Shown: positions 15,848 through 24,719 of the stretch, piece by piece | Layout of the letters: each line of letters opens with the position of its first letter | Position numbering within the stretch: position 1 is the stretch's first letter | Assembly (NCBI RefSeq): GCF_014644295.1 | Contig: NZ_BMKK01000013.1 | Coordinates: forward strand, 1-64,000 | From: Emticicia aquatilis | GTDB taxonomy: Bacteria; Bacteroidota; Bacteroidia; Cytophagales; Spirosomataceae | DNA: 64,000 nucleotides | Direction of reading: 5' to 3' | Made by a program: the position numbers and the translations under genes | The notes under the pieces: model-generated | What the model was told of the DNA's origin: nothing | The model's input: the letters and a program-made list of their open reading frames with translations, nothing else | The model's database searches: none

Positions 15848-17005
15848 CTAATTTCTTCTGCCTCTGCCTTCGCTACGGCCGCCGCCATCGTTTGAAGGTC
15901 TTTCGCTGCGTTCGGTACGGCCAGCTTCTGAGCTACGTTCGCCACGACCACGATTGCTTTCTGATGTATTTGGCATACTACGTTCGTTACGGCTCGACTC
16001 TGCTCCACTGCCACGACCGTAATTATCCGAACGACTTTCGCCTGTATTTGGGCGGTTGTTTCTCGAATCGTTACCGTTATCACGTGGGCTGCGTTCAGTA
16101 GGAGTTACTGGAGAGTTTTCGCTTCCACCTCTCGAACCACGCTCATTGTTGTTCCAATCTGGGCGACCGCTGTCACGTGGGCTGCGTTCAGTAGGAGTTA
16201 CTGGAGAGTTTTCGCTTCCACTTCTTGAACCACGCTCATTGTTGTTCCAATCTGGGCGACTGCTACGGCCGTTGTCGTTGCTTCTTGAGCCTCGCTCGTT
16301 GTTATTCCAGTCGGGGCGGGAATTACGATTATTGTCATAGCCATCTCTCGATGAGCGACCGTTGTTACTCCAATCTCTTGATGTACGGTTGTCGTAGCGA
16401 CCGCCTTCATAACTACGAGAATTATTATTGCTGCGATAACGGCTACGCTCGCTGTAATATTCACGGCCAACACGATTTCGGTCGTTTCTGTACCAACCAT
16501 TATAGTTCGGGCGAGGCGTATATCCTAAACGAATGTTACCAAATCCACGGCGGTCGAAACGGTAGAAATCAAAACCACCTTGATAGTACCAACGAGGATA
16601 TCCACGAAGGTCGTTCCAAGCCATATCAAATCCGTAGAATCTGCGGTCGAAATCATATAGTTCGATGCCAACTTGACGGTTGAGATATGCCACATCGTCC
16701 CAGATTTCTTGCTGCTCCCAACGATTGAAAATTCCATCTGATAAGTAAGCATATTCTTTACGCTCCACGTCCTCTAAACGACGATACAGACGATTGGCTT
16801 CATTACGAGTGATGAGTCCATTTTGAATACCATTGCTGATACGCACTCTGATGTCCCAGTGCCAGTCAAATTCATCATCGTAGTAGTATCGGTCATCATC
16901 ATAGCCGTAACCATTACCATAGTTATCATAAACACCACCATATTGTGCATTTGCCGAAAGAATAGTAGCGAATACCATCATTGCGGCTATCATGAAATTT
17001 CTCAT
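15848..17005 (-). CDS. Secreted low-complexity repeat protein (Arg/Asn/Ser/Gly-rich)
   Basis: A 385-residue protein with a signal peptide (MRNFMIAAMMVFATILSANA). Residues 21-165 are Tyr/Asp/Arg-rich and include a segment with ITRNEANRLYRRLEDVERKEYAYLSDG, which looks like a small helical domain. Residues 170-385 are low complexity with units of the type RPDWNNNERGSRS, two of them as full 31-residue tandem copies, and a Gly/Arg tail (GGGRSEGRGRRN). No enzyme motif is present. A structural or surface-matrix role, or binding to nucleic acid or polysaccharide through the Arg-rich tail, is possible. The repeats are nearly identical in DNA and should be prone to length changes. Confidence 0.75.
   Translation of the reverse strand: MRNFMIAAMMVFATILSANAQYGGVYDNYGNGYGYDDDRYYYDDEFDWHWDIRVRISNGIQNGLITRNEANRLYRRLEDVERKEYAYLSDGIFNRWEQQEIWDDVAYLNRQVGIELYDFDRRFYGFDMAWNDLRGYPRWYYQGGFDFYRFDRRGFGNIRLGYTPRPNYNGWYRNDRNRVGREYYSERSRYRSNNNSRSYEGGRYDNRTSRDWSNNGRSSRDGYDNNRNSRPDWNNNERGSRSNDNGRSSRPDWNNNERGSRSGSENSPVTPTERSPRDSGRPDWNNNERGSRGGSENSPVTPTERSPRDNGNDSRNNRPNTGESRSDNYGRGSGAESSRNERSMPNTSESNRGRGERSSEAGRTERSERPSNDGGGRSEGRGRRN
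16080..16265. repeat. 93-bp tandem repeat inside the secreted protein gene
   Basis: Two near-identical 93-base units start at TCACGTGGG at 16080 and 16173 and encode 31 residues each (RPDWNNNERGSR plus a SENSPVTPTERSPRD segment). Shorter relatives of the first half continue to about 16380. Confidence 0.85.
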
Positions 17006-17273
17006 CGTCTTATATAATTAATTGTTAATTTATACTTTAGATGCAGAAAGGTATCAAAAGGTTTGCTACTGATTTGTTAATTGATTGTTAATGGGTTTTG
17101 TCTCATTGTAAATAGTTGATTATAAGTTTATTAAATAAATTTATTAATGATTTTTTTGTAGTATTGTAGGACTGGTTTTTAACCTATCACCAGTGCAAAA
17201 TCTATTTTTAAACATAGGCTATCTAACAGACTAAAAACCTGCCTTACTTTTCAATCTTATTTACAATTTTGTG

Positions 17274-17281
17274 TATGTTTG
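17274..17281 (+). promoter_or_regulatory. Possible -7 element for the acylase gene
   Basis: TATGTTTG fits TAnnTTTG and lies 39 bases before the ATG at 17321. A -33 TTG at the right distance was not found, so this is tentative. Confidence 0.3.
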
Positions 17282-17320
17282 TTAAACCATTTTTCATCAC
17301 TCAAACGCATAAGCCTTTTT

Positions 17321-19516
17321 ATGAAATCTTTCTGTTTATTTTTTTTACTGTCATTTTCAATATTCGCCCAAAAAACTGTTTCGAGTAAATTTTCGACTGC
17401 CGAAATTGCTCGTTTTCAGCAGCAAGCTAAGCGAGTAAATATCATTCGAGACAATTGGGGGATTCCACATATTTATGGAAAATCAGATGCTGATGCGGTT
17501 TTTGGTTTGCTTTACGCTCAATGTGAAGACGATTTCAAGCGAGTAGAAATGAATTATATCGAAAAACTGGGCAGAATGTCAGAAATTAAAGGCGAAGCAA
17601 GCCTCTACGATGATTTACAAATAAAACTCTTAATTGACACGACCGACGCCATTGCTGACTACAATAAAGCCGAGCCGTGGATGAAAAAACTACTCAATGC
17701 CTACGCCGATGGTATCAATTTCTACTTATACACGCACCCCAACACAAAACCTGCTATGCTGACTCGCTTCAAGCCGTGGTATCCACTTTTGTGGACTGAT
17801 GGAAGTATCGGAGCAATCAGCACAGCAGATATTACAACGGCCGAATTGAAGAATTTTTATTCGGGCGATAAAGTTACTTACACTGCCGAACCCAAAGACC
17901 CCGAAAACCAAACTGGCTCGAACGGCTTTGCTTTTTCGCCTAAAATTACGGCTTCGGGAAATGCCATTTTGTATATAAATCCGCACGTAACGTTTTATTT
18001 CAGACCCGAAGTACAAGTAACCAGCGAAGAAGGTCTGAATGCTTACGGTGCAGTAACTTGGGGGCAAATGTTTGTTTATCAGGGGTTTAACGATTATTGT
18101 GGTTGGATGCATACTTCGTGCAATGTCGATGTGGCCGATGTTTATGCTGAAAAAATTACTAAAAAAGGAGATAAGTATTTCTATGAATACGATAAGCAAT
18201 TAAAGCCAGTTACCGAGAAAAAAATAAGTATCAGTTACAAAGATGGCGATGGACTGAAAACCAAGATTTTTACGACTTATGCTACGCATCACGGCCCAAT
18301 TATGGCGAAACGTAACGACCAATGGATTAGCCTAAAATCATATAATCGCTCAATGACAAGTCTGATTCAGAGTTGGAAACGAACAAAAGCCAAGGGTTTT
18401 GAAGACTACAAAAAAACTATGGATTTGCGAGCGAATACTTCAAACAGCACCGTTTTTGCCGATAACAAAGGAAATATTGCTTATTGGCACGGAAATTTTG
18501 TGCCTGTACGTGACCGCAAACTCAATTGGGCAAAGGTAATCGACGGAAGTACTTCGGCCACCGAATGGAAAGGCTTGCATACGGTTGATGAAACCGTTCA
18601 TGTCTATAATCCAGTGAATGGTTGGTTGCAAAACTGTAATTCTACACCCTTTTCGGCAGCGGGGGCGATGAGTCCGAAGAAAGCAGATTTTCCGCCATAC
18701 ATGGCACCCGATGGAGAGAATTTTAGAGGTGTAAATGCCGTGAAGGTTTTGGATAAAGAAAAAAGCTACACGATTGATAAAGTGATTGCGGCAGGCTATG
18801 ACACAAATTTGGCAGCTTTTGAGGTCTTGATTCCGTCGTTGATTAATGTTTTCGAGAAAAGCGTAAAACCTACTGATTCGCTTTATGCTGTTTTGAGTGA
18901 GCCAATTGCCGAGTTGAAAAAATGGAATTATCATTCATCAGAAACCTCAGTAGCTACCACTTTGGCAATTGAATGGGCGGGGAAATTGAGTACAACACTA
19001 CAAAAATTATACATTGATGAAGGTGAAGACGACCAAGTAGCCAATGTGAAAAGATTTGCGGCATCGGCCACACCTGAGCAGGTTTTACCGCCATTATTGA
19101 CTGTGGTGAATGATTTAAAGAAGAAATTTGGCAAATGGCAAATGCCGTGGGGCGAAATCAATCGTTATCAAAGAATTTCGTCAGATATTCAGCAAAAATA
19201 CGATGATGCACAGCCGAGCGTGCCAGTGGGTTTTGCTTCTGCATTGTGGGGAATGTTGCCTTCGTACAATAGCCGTTATTATCCATCTACTCAAAAACGC
19301 TACGGTGTAAGTGGCAATAGCTTTATTTGTGCCGTTGAATTTGGACCAAAAATCAAAGCAAAATCATTGTTGGCAGGTGGCGAAAGTGGCGACTCAAGCT
19401 CAAAACATTTCAACGACCAACTTGAAATGTACACTAAAGGCAAATTTAAAGATGTACTTTTTTACAAAGAAGATGTACTGAAAAATGCCGAGCGTACGTA
19501 TCATCCTGGTGAGTAA
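17321..19516 (+). CDS. Penicillin acylase-family (AHL acylase-like) hydrolase
   Basis: A 731-residue N-terminal nucleophile hydrolase. The ATG at 17321 begins a clean signal peptide (MKSFCLFFLLSFSIFAQ); the longer frame starts with TTG and overlaps a putative promoter. The precursor has an alpha chain (INIIRDNWGIPHIYGKSDADAVFGLLYAQCEDDF region), and the self-cleavage site lies before the nucleophile Ser200 in TGSNGFAFSP. The beta chain holds YINPHVTFYF and the Asn/Arg contacts. Family members hydrolyse amide bonds of beta-lactams, cyclic lipopeptides or acyl-homoserine lactones in the periplasm. The substrate cannot be fixed from sequence; AHL quenching is one option. A small conserved gene follows after 45 bases. 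Confidence 0.88.
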   Translation: MKSFCLFFLLSFSIFAQKTVSSKFSTAEIARFQQQAKRVNIIRDNWGIPHIYGKSDADAVFGLLYAQCEDDFKRVEMNYIEKLGRMSEIKGEASLYDDLQIKLLIDTTDAIADYNKAEPWMKKLLNAYADGINFYLYTHPNTKPAMLTRFKPWYPLLWTDGSIGAISTADITTAELKNFYSGDKVTYTAEPKDPENQTGSNGFAFSPKITASGNAILYINPHVTFYFRPEVQVTSEEGLNAYGAVTWGQMFVYQGFNDYCGWMHTSCNVDVADVYAEKITKKGDKYFYEYDKQLKPVTEKKISISYKDGDGLKTKIFTTYATHHGPIMAKRNDQWISLKSYNRSMTSLIQSWKRTKAKGFEDYKKTMDLRANTSNSTVFADNKGNIAYWHGNFVPVRDRKLNWAKVIDGSTSATEWKGLHTVDETVHVYNPVNGWLQNCNSTPFSAAGAMSPKKADFPPYMAPDGENFRGVNAVKVLDKEKSYTIDKVIAAGYDTNLAAFEVLIPSLINVFEKSVKPTDSLYAVLSEPIAELKKWNYHSSETSVATTLAIEWAGKLSTTLQKLYIDEGEDDQVANVKRFAASATPEQVLPPLLTVVNDLKKKFGKWQMPWGEINRYQRISSDIQQKYDDAQPSVPVGFASALWGMLPSYNSRYYPSTQKRYGVSGNSFICAVEFGPKIKAKSLLAGGESGDSSSKHFNDQLEMYTKGKFKDVLFYKEDVLKNAERTYHPGE

Positions 19517-19561
19517 AGTAAATAACGCATTTCTAAGTCTAACCTATAATTACTCAAGAAA

Positions 19562-19969
19562 ATGAAAAATCAAATCGGAACAAAAGAAAACCCAATGGCA
19601 TTACAAACGCCACCTCAAACTTCATCATATACGATGCACGTAGCCGAAAAAGATGGTAAAGAAATTTTGGTTTGTACGGTTGGCTCAACGGTTTTGCATT
19701 ATGATATTCGTTGTATTAATGATTTGCACGAAATGCTCAAGCAACACGGCGATTGGATGGAACTTGGCTCGGCTGACGAACAAAAACCAGCCAAAGAAGG
19801 CACCGTAGAAGCATGGGGACGCTCAGAGTCTAATCCTGTTGGTGGTTGGTATGGTTTGAAAAAAGGTTTTCGTGGGCGTTTTGGTATGTATGTACCGCCT
19901 TTAATGGAAGCTCTTGGTTTGGTAGAATTAGAGCATAATCCTAAAAATAATCGGATGAGAGCGAAGTAA
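19562..19969 (+). CDS. Conserved small cytoplasmic protein (DUF6855-like)
   Basis: A 135-residue soluble protein without signal peptide. From memory it resembles the DUF6855 family of uncharacterised Bacteroidota proteins: an N-terminal GTKENPMALQTPP, then a beta-rich EILVCTVGSTVLHYDIRCINDLH segment, a conserved HGDWMELGSADEQKPAKEG and a WYGLKKGFRGRFGMYVPPLMEALGL C-terminal half that looks like a small winged or alpha-beta fold with basic patches. No catalytic motif is obvious. It lies 45 bases after the acylase gene and before a terminator-like hairpin, so the two may be co-transcribed. The function is unknown. Confidence 0.6.
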   Translation: MKNQIGTKENPMALQTPPQTSSYTMHVAEKDGKEILVCTVGSTVLHYDIRCINDLHEMLKQHGDWMELGSADEQKPAKEGTVEAWGRSESNPVGGWYGLKKGFRGRFGMYVPPLMEALGLVELEHNPKNNRMRAK

Positions 19970-19980
19970 GTGTTTTTCCT

Positions 19981-20012
19981 TCCCAAGAGTTTCTTGCACG
20001 AAACTCTTGGGA
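19981..20012. terminator. Perfect hairpin after the DUF6855-like gene
   Basis: TCCCAAGAGTTTC (19981-19993) pairs perfectly with GAAACTCTTGGGA (20000-20012), with a six-base loop. There is no long T tract, so it is a weak terminator or a REP-like palindrome. Confidence 0.5.
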
Positions 20013-20209
20013 ATTCTATTCAAAGTATATTCACGCAAAAGCCTCTTTTTCCCCTTTTCTTGTACGTTTCTTCTTTCAAAGCAAATATGTAAGTGTTTTA
20101 TAATAAGTTATTTAAGTATTTGTTGGCTTTTTTTCTACATCGAGATTAAATCCTTTTAATCTTTTGTGTCGTATATAAAAAACGTAAACAAAACTTAAAC
20201 TTAAAAAAC

Positions 20210-21721
20210 ATGAGTCCAAAGAAAATTAAGATGCTTTTGGGAGCATCAGTTATCGCTTTTGGTATGGTGGTATCATCATGTGACAAAGATACTGTTAGTG
20301 TAGTTAAACCTGATGTAACATTCTTCGCTCTTGCCGATGGTAAACAACTGTTAAAAATAAACGCCATGAATTCAGAAATGGCAACAGCTACAACACCAAT
20401 TACTGGTTTAATGGCTAATGATGCTCTTACGGCTATCGATTTCCGCCCAGCTACGGGTGAATTGTACGGTGTAAGTATGATGAATCGTTTATATGTAATT
20501 AATCAAGAAACAGGTGCGACAAGAGTAGTCGGAACGGCGGCACTTAGCCCAGCAATCAGTGGTTCGGCGGTTGCTTTAGATTTTAATCCAACAGTTGACC
20601 GAATCAGATTAGTAACCAATACTGGTCAAAACCTACGTTTACACCCAGAAACTGGTGCAGTTGCCGCTACTGACGGAGTAATTAACGGTGGAATGAGTCC
20701 AAGTATTGAGTCGGTAGCATATACAAACAACATGGCTGGTGCTTCGACAACAGTTTTATATGATATTGATTCTAAATCTGATAAACTTTACAAGCAAGAC
20801 CCACCAAACAATGGAACTTTGGTAGAAGTGGGTGCTTTAGGCATTGATATTACAGCTTCAGCAGGTTTTGATATTAATCCAGCGGGTGATGTAGCTCTTA
20901 CTGCTGTACAAGTGGGGGGTAAATGGGAACTTCATCAAGTAGATTTAATGACAGGAAAATTGACAAAATTGGGTAATCTTCCATCAGGAAATATCAATGG
21001 TTTGGCAATTCCAACATCGCCAGTGGCTTTTGCGGTTGATGAAAGTAATAATTTATTGGCATTCAATTTTATGAGTGTTGGTACACCCGTAAGCAAACCA
21101 ATTACTGGCTTGCAAACAGGCGAGACTATCGTGGGAATTGATTTTCGTCCAGTGAATGGCCAGCTTTATGCTTTGGGTAGTACAAGCCGTTTATATGTGT
21201 TGAATACTTCTTCGGGAGCAGCTACTGCCGTTGGGACTTCTCCTTTCACAACTCTTTTGTCTGGAACAGCATTTGGCTTTGATTTTAACCCAACCGTTGA
21301 CCGTATTCGTTGCGTAAGTAATTTAGGTCTTAATCTTCGTTTACACCCAGAAACTGGCGGAATTGCAGCGGTTGATTTAATGTTAAATCCAGGTACACCA
21401 AGCATTACGGCATCGGCTTATACCAATAATTTTGCAGGAGCAACAACAACAGTTTTGTATAATATTGATAGTGCTACTGATAAACTTTACAAGCAAGACC
21501 CACCAAATAATGGTACTTTAGTAGAGGTTGGTACTTTAGGAATAAACGTAGAAAATGCCAGCGGATTTGATATTGGCAGTAGAAGCGGAATGGCTTATGC
21601 TGCGTTGAAAGTTGGCTCAAATTCTGCTATATACACAATCAATCTGATGACGGGAGCAGCAACAAAAGTAGCCGATTTACCAACTTCGGTTCGTGCGTTT
21701 TCTATCGGAACAGGGTTTTAA
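20210..21721 (+). CDS. Lipoprotein with two DUF4394 domains
   Basis: A 503-residue protein with a lipoprotein-like N-terminus (hydrophobic stretch ending VVSSCDKD, Cys at about residue 24). It consists of two homologous DUF4394 units, residues about 40-265 and 275-503. Each has TGLxxxxxxxxIDFRPxxGxLY, LYVxNxxxGA, FDFNPTVDRIR, NLRLHPETG and LYKQDPPNNGTLVEVG. The fold is expected to be a beta-propeller with YVTN-like blades. The family has no known enzyme activity; most members are cell-surface or periplasmic. The last unit has a changed ending with no further T9SS tail. It is followed by a terminator shared with the TolC gene. Confidence 0.85.
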   Translation: MSPKKIKMLLGASVIAFGMVVSSCDKDTVSVVKPDVTFFALADGKQLLKINAMNSEMATATTPITGLMANDALTAIDFRPATGELYGVSMMNRLYVINQETGATRVVGTAALSPAISGSAVALDFNPTVDRIRLVTNTGQNLRLHPETGAVAATDGVINGGMSPSIESVAYTNNMAGASTTVLYDIDSKSDKLYKQDPPNNGTLVEVGALGIDITASAGFDINPAGDVALTAVQVGGKWELHQVDLMTGKLTKLGNLPSGNINGLAIPTSPVAFAVDESNNLLAFNFMSVGTPVSKPITGLQTGETIVGIDFRPVNGQLYALGSTSRLYVLNTSSGAATAVGTSPFTTLLSGTAFGFDFNPTVDRIRCVSNLGLNLRLHPETGGIAAVDLMLNPGTPSITASAYTNNFAGATTTVLYNIDSATDKLYKQDPPNNGTLVEVGTLGINVENASGFDIGSRSGMAYAALKVGSNSAIYTINLMTGAATKVADLPTSVRAFSIGTGF

Positions 21722-21758
21722 ATGATAGATTGTTGAAGAAATAAAATTCAAAAAATAT

Positions 21759-21795
21759 AAGGGCGATAACTTAGTGTATCGCCCTTTATTTGTTT
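21759..21795. terminator. Bidirectional terminator between DUF4394 and tolC-like genes
   Basis: AAGGGCGATA (21759-21768) pairs with TATCGCCCTT (21777-21786), followed by TATTTGTTTT. Left flank AAAAAATAT supports reading from the other strand too. Confidence 0.75.
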
Positions 21796-21807
21796 TATAA
21801 CTCATCT

Positions 21808-23232
21808 TTAAAATTGTACAGCACCCGAATATTGCAAGGTAGCAATCGCTTTTTCGTATTTTGATTTGAGGCTTTCGAGCTTAGTTCTCATATCAATCAA
21901 TTTTGTCTCTCTCGAATTAATCAAGAACAAAGTACTTTCTCCGATTAAAAATTTTTGCCTTTCAGCTTCGAGTAACTTCTCTTGATTGGCATTGGCTACA
22001 AGCTGAAACTCAATTTGTTTAGCTAAGTTGATTACTTCATTATAGGCACTTTCAACCGCAATTCTTAGTTCTCTTCCAATAATATCTTTCTCGAACGTCG
22101 TCTGTAATTGCTTAATTCTGACCGATTGTAATTTACCTCGCTCTTTTCTGAGCAAAATAGGCATTTCAAAATTCACCCCGAATTTATGATTATTGAGCAA
22201 AAAGCCACTCGCAACCGAACCTTCTTTCTGATAGCTTGCCGGCACACGTAAAAGATTGAAGTTGACATCAAATTTAGGTTTGAGCATTTCAATTCTGAAT
22301 TTTTCTTCTATTTGAAGTTGTTTTTGTTTTAGAATTATTTTTGCAATTTCGGGATGGTTTTGTTCTAAGTTTCTCAAAATGTCATCAACCTTTTGGCGTT
22401 CGATGGCCATTGGATTAATTGTTTGTGGAATAAAATTCGCATCTAATTCAAGTGGTTTTTCGTCTTTATTCCAAAGATAATTAGAGATAGCCAAAGCTCC
22501 ATTCTGAAACTCAAGTTTCGATTGTTCGAGAATAACTTGTCTATCTTGTACCGTAATGGCTGCTTCCACACTATCAATGGCTGCAATTTCGCCTATTCTG
22601 GCTCGTTCGCTTAGTAGCTTAAAACGGTCTTCGGCCATTTGATATGATTCTTGATTAAGTTTGAGTTTCTGATAACTCAAATACCACTCCCAGTAATCTT
22701 TAGCGGCCGAGAAAATAAACTTGTTTATGATTTTTTGTCGTTCGGCTTGGGCAATATTATTGAGAAGTCTCGCTTGAAGTAGCGTATTTCGGCGAGCATC
22801 AATCAATAGACCTTGCCCAAGCGGAACACTCACACCACTAAAAATCAAACTTGCTGACTCTTCTGGAATAAGGCGTGTTCCTGTATTTTGTTCGTATCCT
22901 CCTTTTATCTCAATCCCGCTGTAAATCGGCACTTTTAAGGTACTCTCAAAACGGTTGTAATAATCTTTACCGTCGAGGGCTTTTCTGTCGAATGTTGTGG
23001 CGAGTTTTGGGTCAAACTGTCCACGAGCTTGCATCATTTCGGCTTTGGCATCATCAAGATACAAGTTGGCTTGTTTTATTACTGGGTGATTTTTGAGAAT
23101 AATTTCTTGAAAATCCTGAAAACTAAAGACCTCTGTTTTTTGTGAAAATGACTGATGTACGGCCAAGTTCAAGACAAAAACCAGCAAAATGACTGTTTTC
23201 GAAGAAATATATCGCTTTATTGGTTTTATCAT
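21808..23232 (-). CDS. TolC-family outer-membrane efflux protein
   Basis: A 474-residue protein with a signal peptide (to about residue 30, SFSQ) and the TolC/OEP helix-turn-strand repeat pattern: LDDAKAEMMQARGQFDPKL near residue 60, long helical regions with heptads around 170-245 and 370-470, and a two-fold internal structure. It should form the outer-membrane duct of a type I secretion or efflux system. HlyD-like and ABC genes lie directly upstream on the same strand, and a hairpin separates TolC from HlyD, which may set lower expression. It ends close to a bidirectional terminator. Confidence 0.88.
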   Translation of the reverse strand: MIKPIKRYISSKTVILLVFVLNLAVHQSFSQKTEVFSFQDFQEIILKNHPVIKQANLYLDDAKAEMMQARGQFDPKLATTFDRKALDGKDYYNRFESTLKVPIYSGIEIKGGYEQNTGTRLIPEESASLIFSGVSVPLGQGLLIDARRNTLLQARLLNNIAQAERQKIINKFIFSAAKDYWEWYLSYQKLKLNQESYQMAEDRFKLLSERARIGEIAAIDSVEAAITVQDRQVILEQSKLEFQNGALAISNYLWNKDEKPLELDANFIPQTINPMAIERQKVDDILRNLEQNHPEIAKIILKQKQLQIEEKFRIEMLKPKFDVNFNLLRVPASYQKEGSVASGFLLNNHKFGVNFEMPILLRKERGKLQSVRIKQLQTTFEKDIIGRELRIAVESAYNEVINLAKQIEFQLVANANQEKLLEAERQKFLIGESTLFLINSRETKLIDMRTKLESLKSKYEKAIATLQYSGAVQF

Positions 23233-23286
23233 TTCGTAATTAATTACTGGTTATTGGGGAATTGGTTAATTAGTGTTCCCCGAAAA

Positions 23287-23309
23287 AGCGGCGTATCGCA
23301 TACGCCGCT
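23287..23309. terminator. Hairpin between the HlyD-like and TolC-like genes
   Basis: AGCGGCGTAT (23287-23296) pairs perfectly with ATACGCCGCT (23300-23309) around CGC. On the minus strand the left flank reads CTTTTTCGG, so it may work as a partial terminator after the HlyD-like gene. Confidence 0.6.
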
Positions 23310-23314
23310 ACAAA

Positions 23315-24679
23315 TTATTTTTTAGCAGCGGTTTCTTTGCCTGTTTTTTCTCCTTCTTCGGGAGCTTCTTTTAAGCTCGGTGGGAAGGCATTTAGCTGAC
23401 GCCAGATTTCGTACCAAACAGGCACATCATCGAGCATAATCCATCCATATACACCCGAGCCAACCCTGAGTTGTTTTGGCCAATTGCCACTGTCGGGAGT
23501 TACAAGTAAGCGATATTGTCCATTTTTGCTATCAATCATATCAATTACTCGAACTTTTCCGGCAAAAGTACCCACCGAAACCGACGGCCAACCCGAAAAC
23601 TGAATTGCTGGCCAGCCTTCAAATTCCAAACGAGCAATGCGACCTTGCTGAATTAGCGGAACGTCCATAGCATTGACGTATAGTTCAACTGCCAAATTTG
23701 GATTGACTGGTTGAAGTGTACAAATAGACTCTGTTTCTTTCAACGTTTCGCCAATACCTGCTTTTAACGCTTTTACTACGTATCCATCTTGTGGAGCTCT
23801 GACCACGTACATATTTCGACGAATATCAACGCTGGCTTGTTTGTTTACAATTTTTGAAATTTCTGATTGCCCATCAGAGATTGAGGCTAAAGCTGAACTT
23901 CTATCTGAACGTGCCTTTGCGATTTTTTCGGCATATTCGGCATTGATAGAGTTGAGTTCGATTTGGCTATTGATAAGTTCTTGTTTCGAAATCGCTAATT
24001 TGTTTTGTACCGAAATGAGTTTGTTCTGCGTTTCCTGCAATTTCAAACGTCTTGATTCGATTTCATTGAGCGATACAATACCTTGTTTTTCTTGTGTCAG
24101 ACCACGTTGAAGTCGGTCTTGGGCAATCTTTACTTGTAATTGTTCGGCTTGAATATCGGCACTGTCGGCATTTACTTTAGCTCGGTTTTGTTTTACTTTA
24201 TTGCGAGCTTTTTCGAGGCTCAATTCCCAGTTTTTCGATAAAGCATCCACTTGTTTTTGCAAAGCGTCGGCTTTTGCTTCGTAGCTGTCGAGTGCTTCTT
24301 TTTTGGCTTGAAGCTGCTCGTCAAGTCGGATTGGGAGTTGAGGGTCAAAATACTCGTCTTTCAATTCAGAAAGTATCACGAGTGTGTCGCCCTTCTTTAC
24401 CAGTTGACCTTCGGCTACATTCCATTTTTCAATTCTTCCTGCAATTACGTTCTGAATACTCTGTGGCCGCTCCGATGGACTAAGTGCAGTAACAGTACCT
24501 TTTCCGTTGATATTTTGCTGCCACGGTAAAAATAACGTAATAATGAAAATGATAAAAAAGCCCAATAGCCAACGCTTCAGAACGTGAGTGCTTTTGGGGG
24601 TACTGACTAATTCTTGTATGTAGGCATTGCTCGATTCTTTCACCGATTCGGGCACTACATTATTTGATAAGTTTAGCAT
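23315..24679 (-). CDS. HlyD-family membrane fusion protein
   Basis: A 454-residue periplasmic adaptor with one N-terminal membrane segment (about residues 37-58, LLGFFIIFIITLFLPW), a biotinyl-lipoyl-like half (RIEKWNVAEGQLVKKGDTLVIL), a long coiled-coil hairpin of about 170 residues (130-300) and a return half YVVRAPQDGYVVKALKAGIGE with beta-barrel domain behind it. It should couple an inner-membrane ABC protein to TolC. The C-terminal tail is Lys/Glu-rich (KEAPEEGEKTGKETAAKK). Gene order ABC, HlyD, TolC with a gap of 40 bases after the ABC gene indicates one operon. Confidence 0.9.
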   Translation of the reverse strand: MLNLSNNVVPESVKESSNAYIQELVSTPKSTHVLKRWLLGFFIIFIITLFLPWQQNINGKGTVTALSPSERPQSIQNVIAGRIEKWNVAEGQLVKKGDTLVILSELKDEYFDPQLPIRLDEQLQAKKEALDSYEAKADALQKQVDALSKNWELSLEKARNKVKQNRAKVNADSADIQAEQLQVKIAQDRLQRGLTQEKQGIVSLNEIESRRLKLQETQNKLISVQNKLAISKQELINSQIELNSINAEYAEKIAKARSDRSSALASISDGQSEISKIVNKQASVDIRRNMYVVRAPQDGYVVKALKAGIGETLKETESICTLQPVNPNLAVELYVNAMDVPLIQQGRIARLEFEGWPAIQFSGWPSVSVGTFAGKVRVIDMIDSKNGQYRLLVTPDSGNWPKQLRVGSGVYGWIMLDDVPVWYEIWRQLNAFPPSLKEAPEEGEKTGKETAAKK

Positions 24680-24719
24680 ATTTCTTTGGCTTGATTAAAA
24701 TTACTGTTGAGAAATTCTC

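Noticed and set aside
16080-16265. Repeats considered as a CRISPR array
   Set aside because: The units are contiguous 93-base coding repeats without unique spacers, inside an ORF.
16225-16683. Long antisense reading frames across the secreted repeat protein
   Set aside because: They are Cys/Arg/His-rich frames mirrored from a low-complexity gene with signal peptide and repeats; composition and lack of motifs show they are not real genes.
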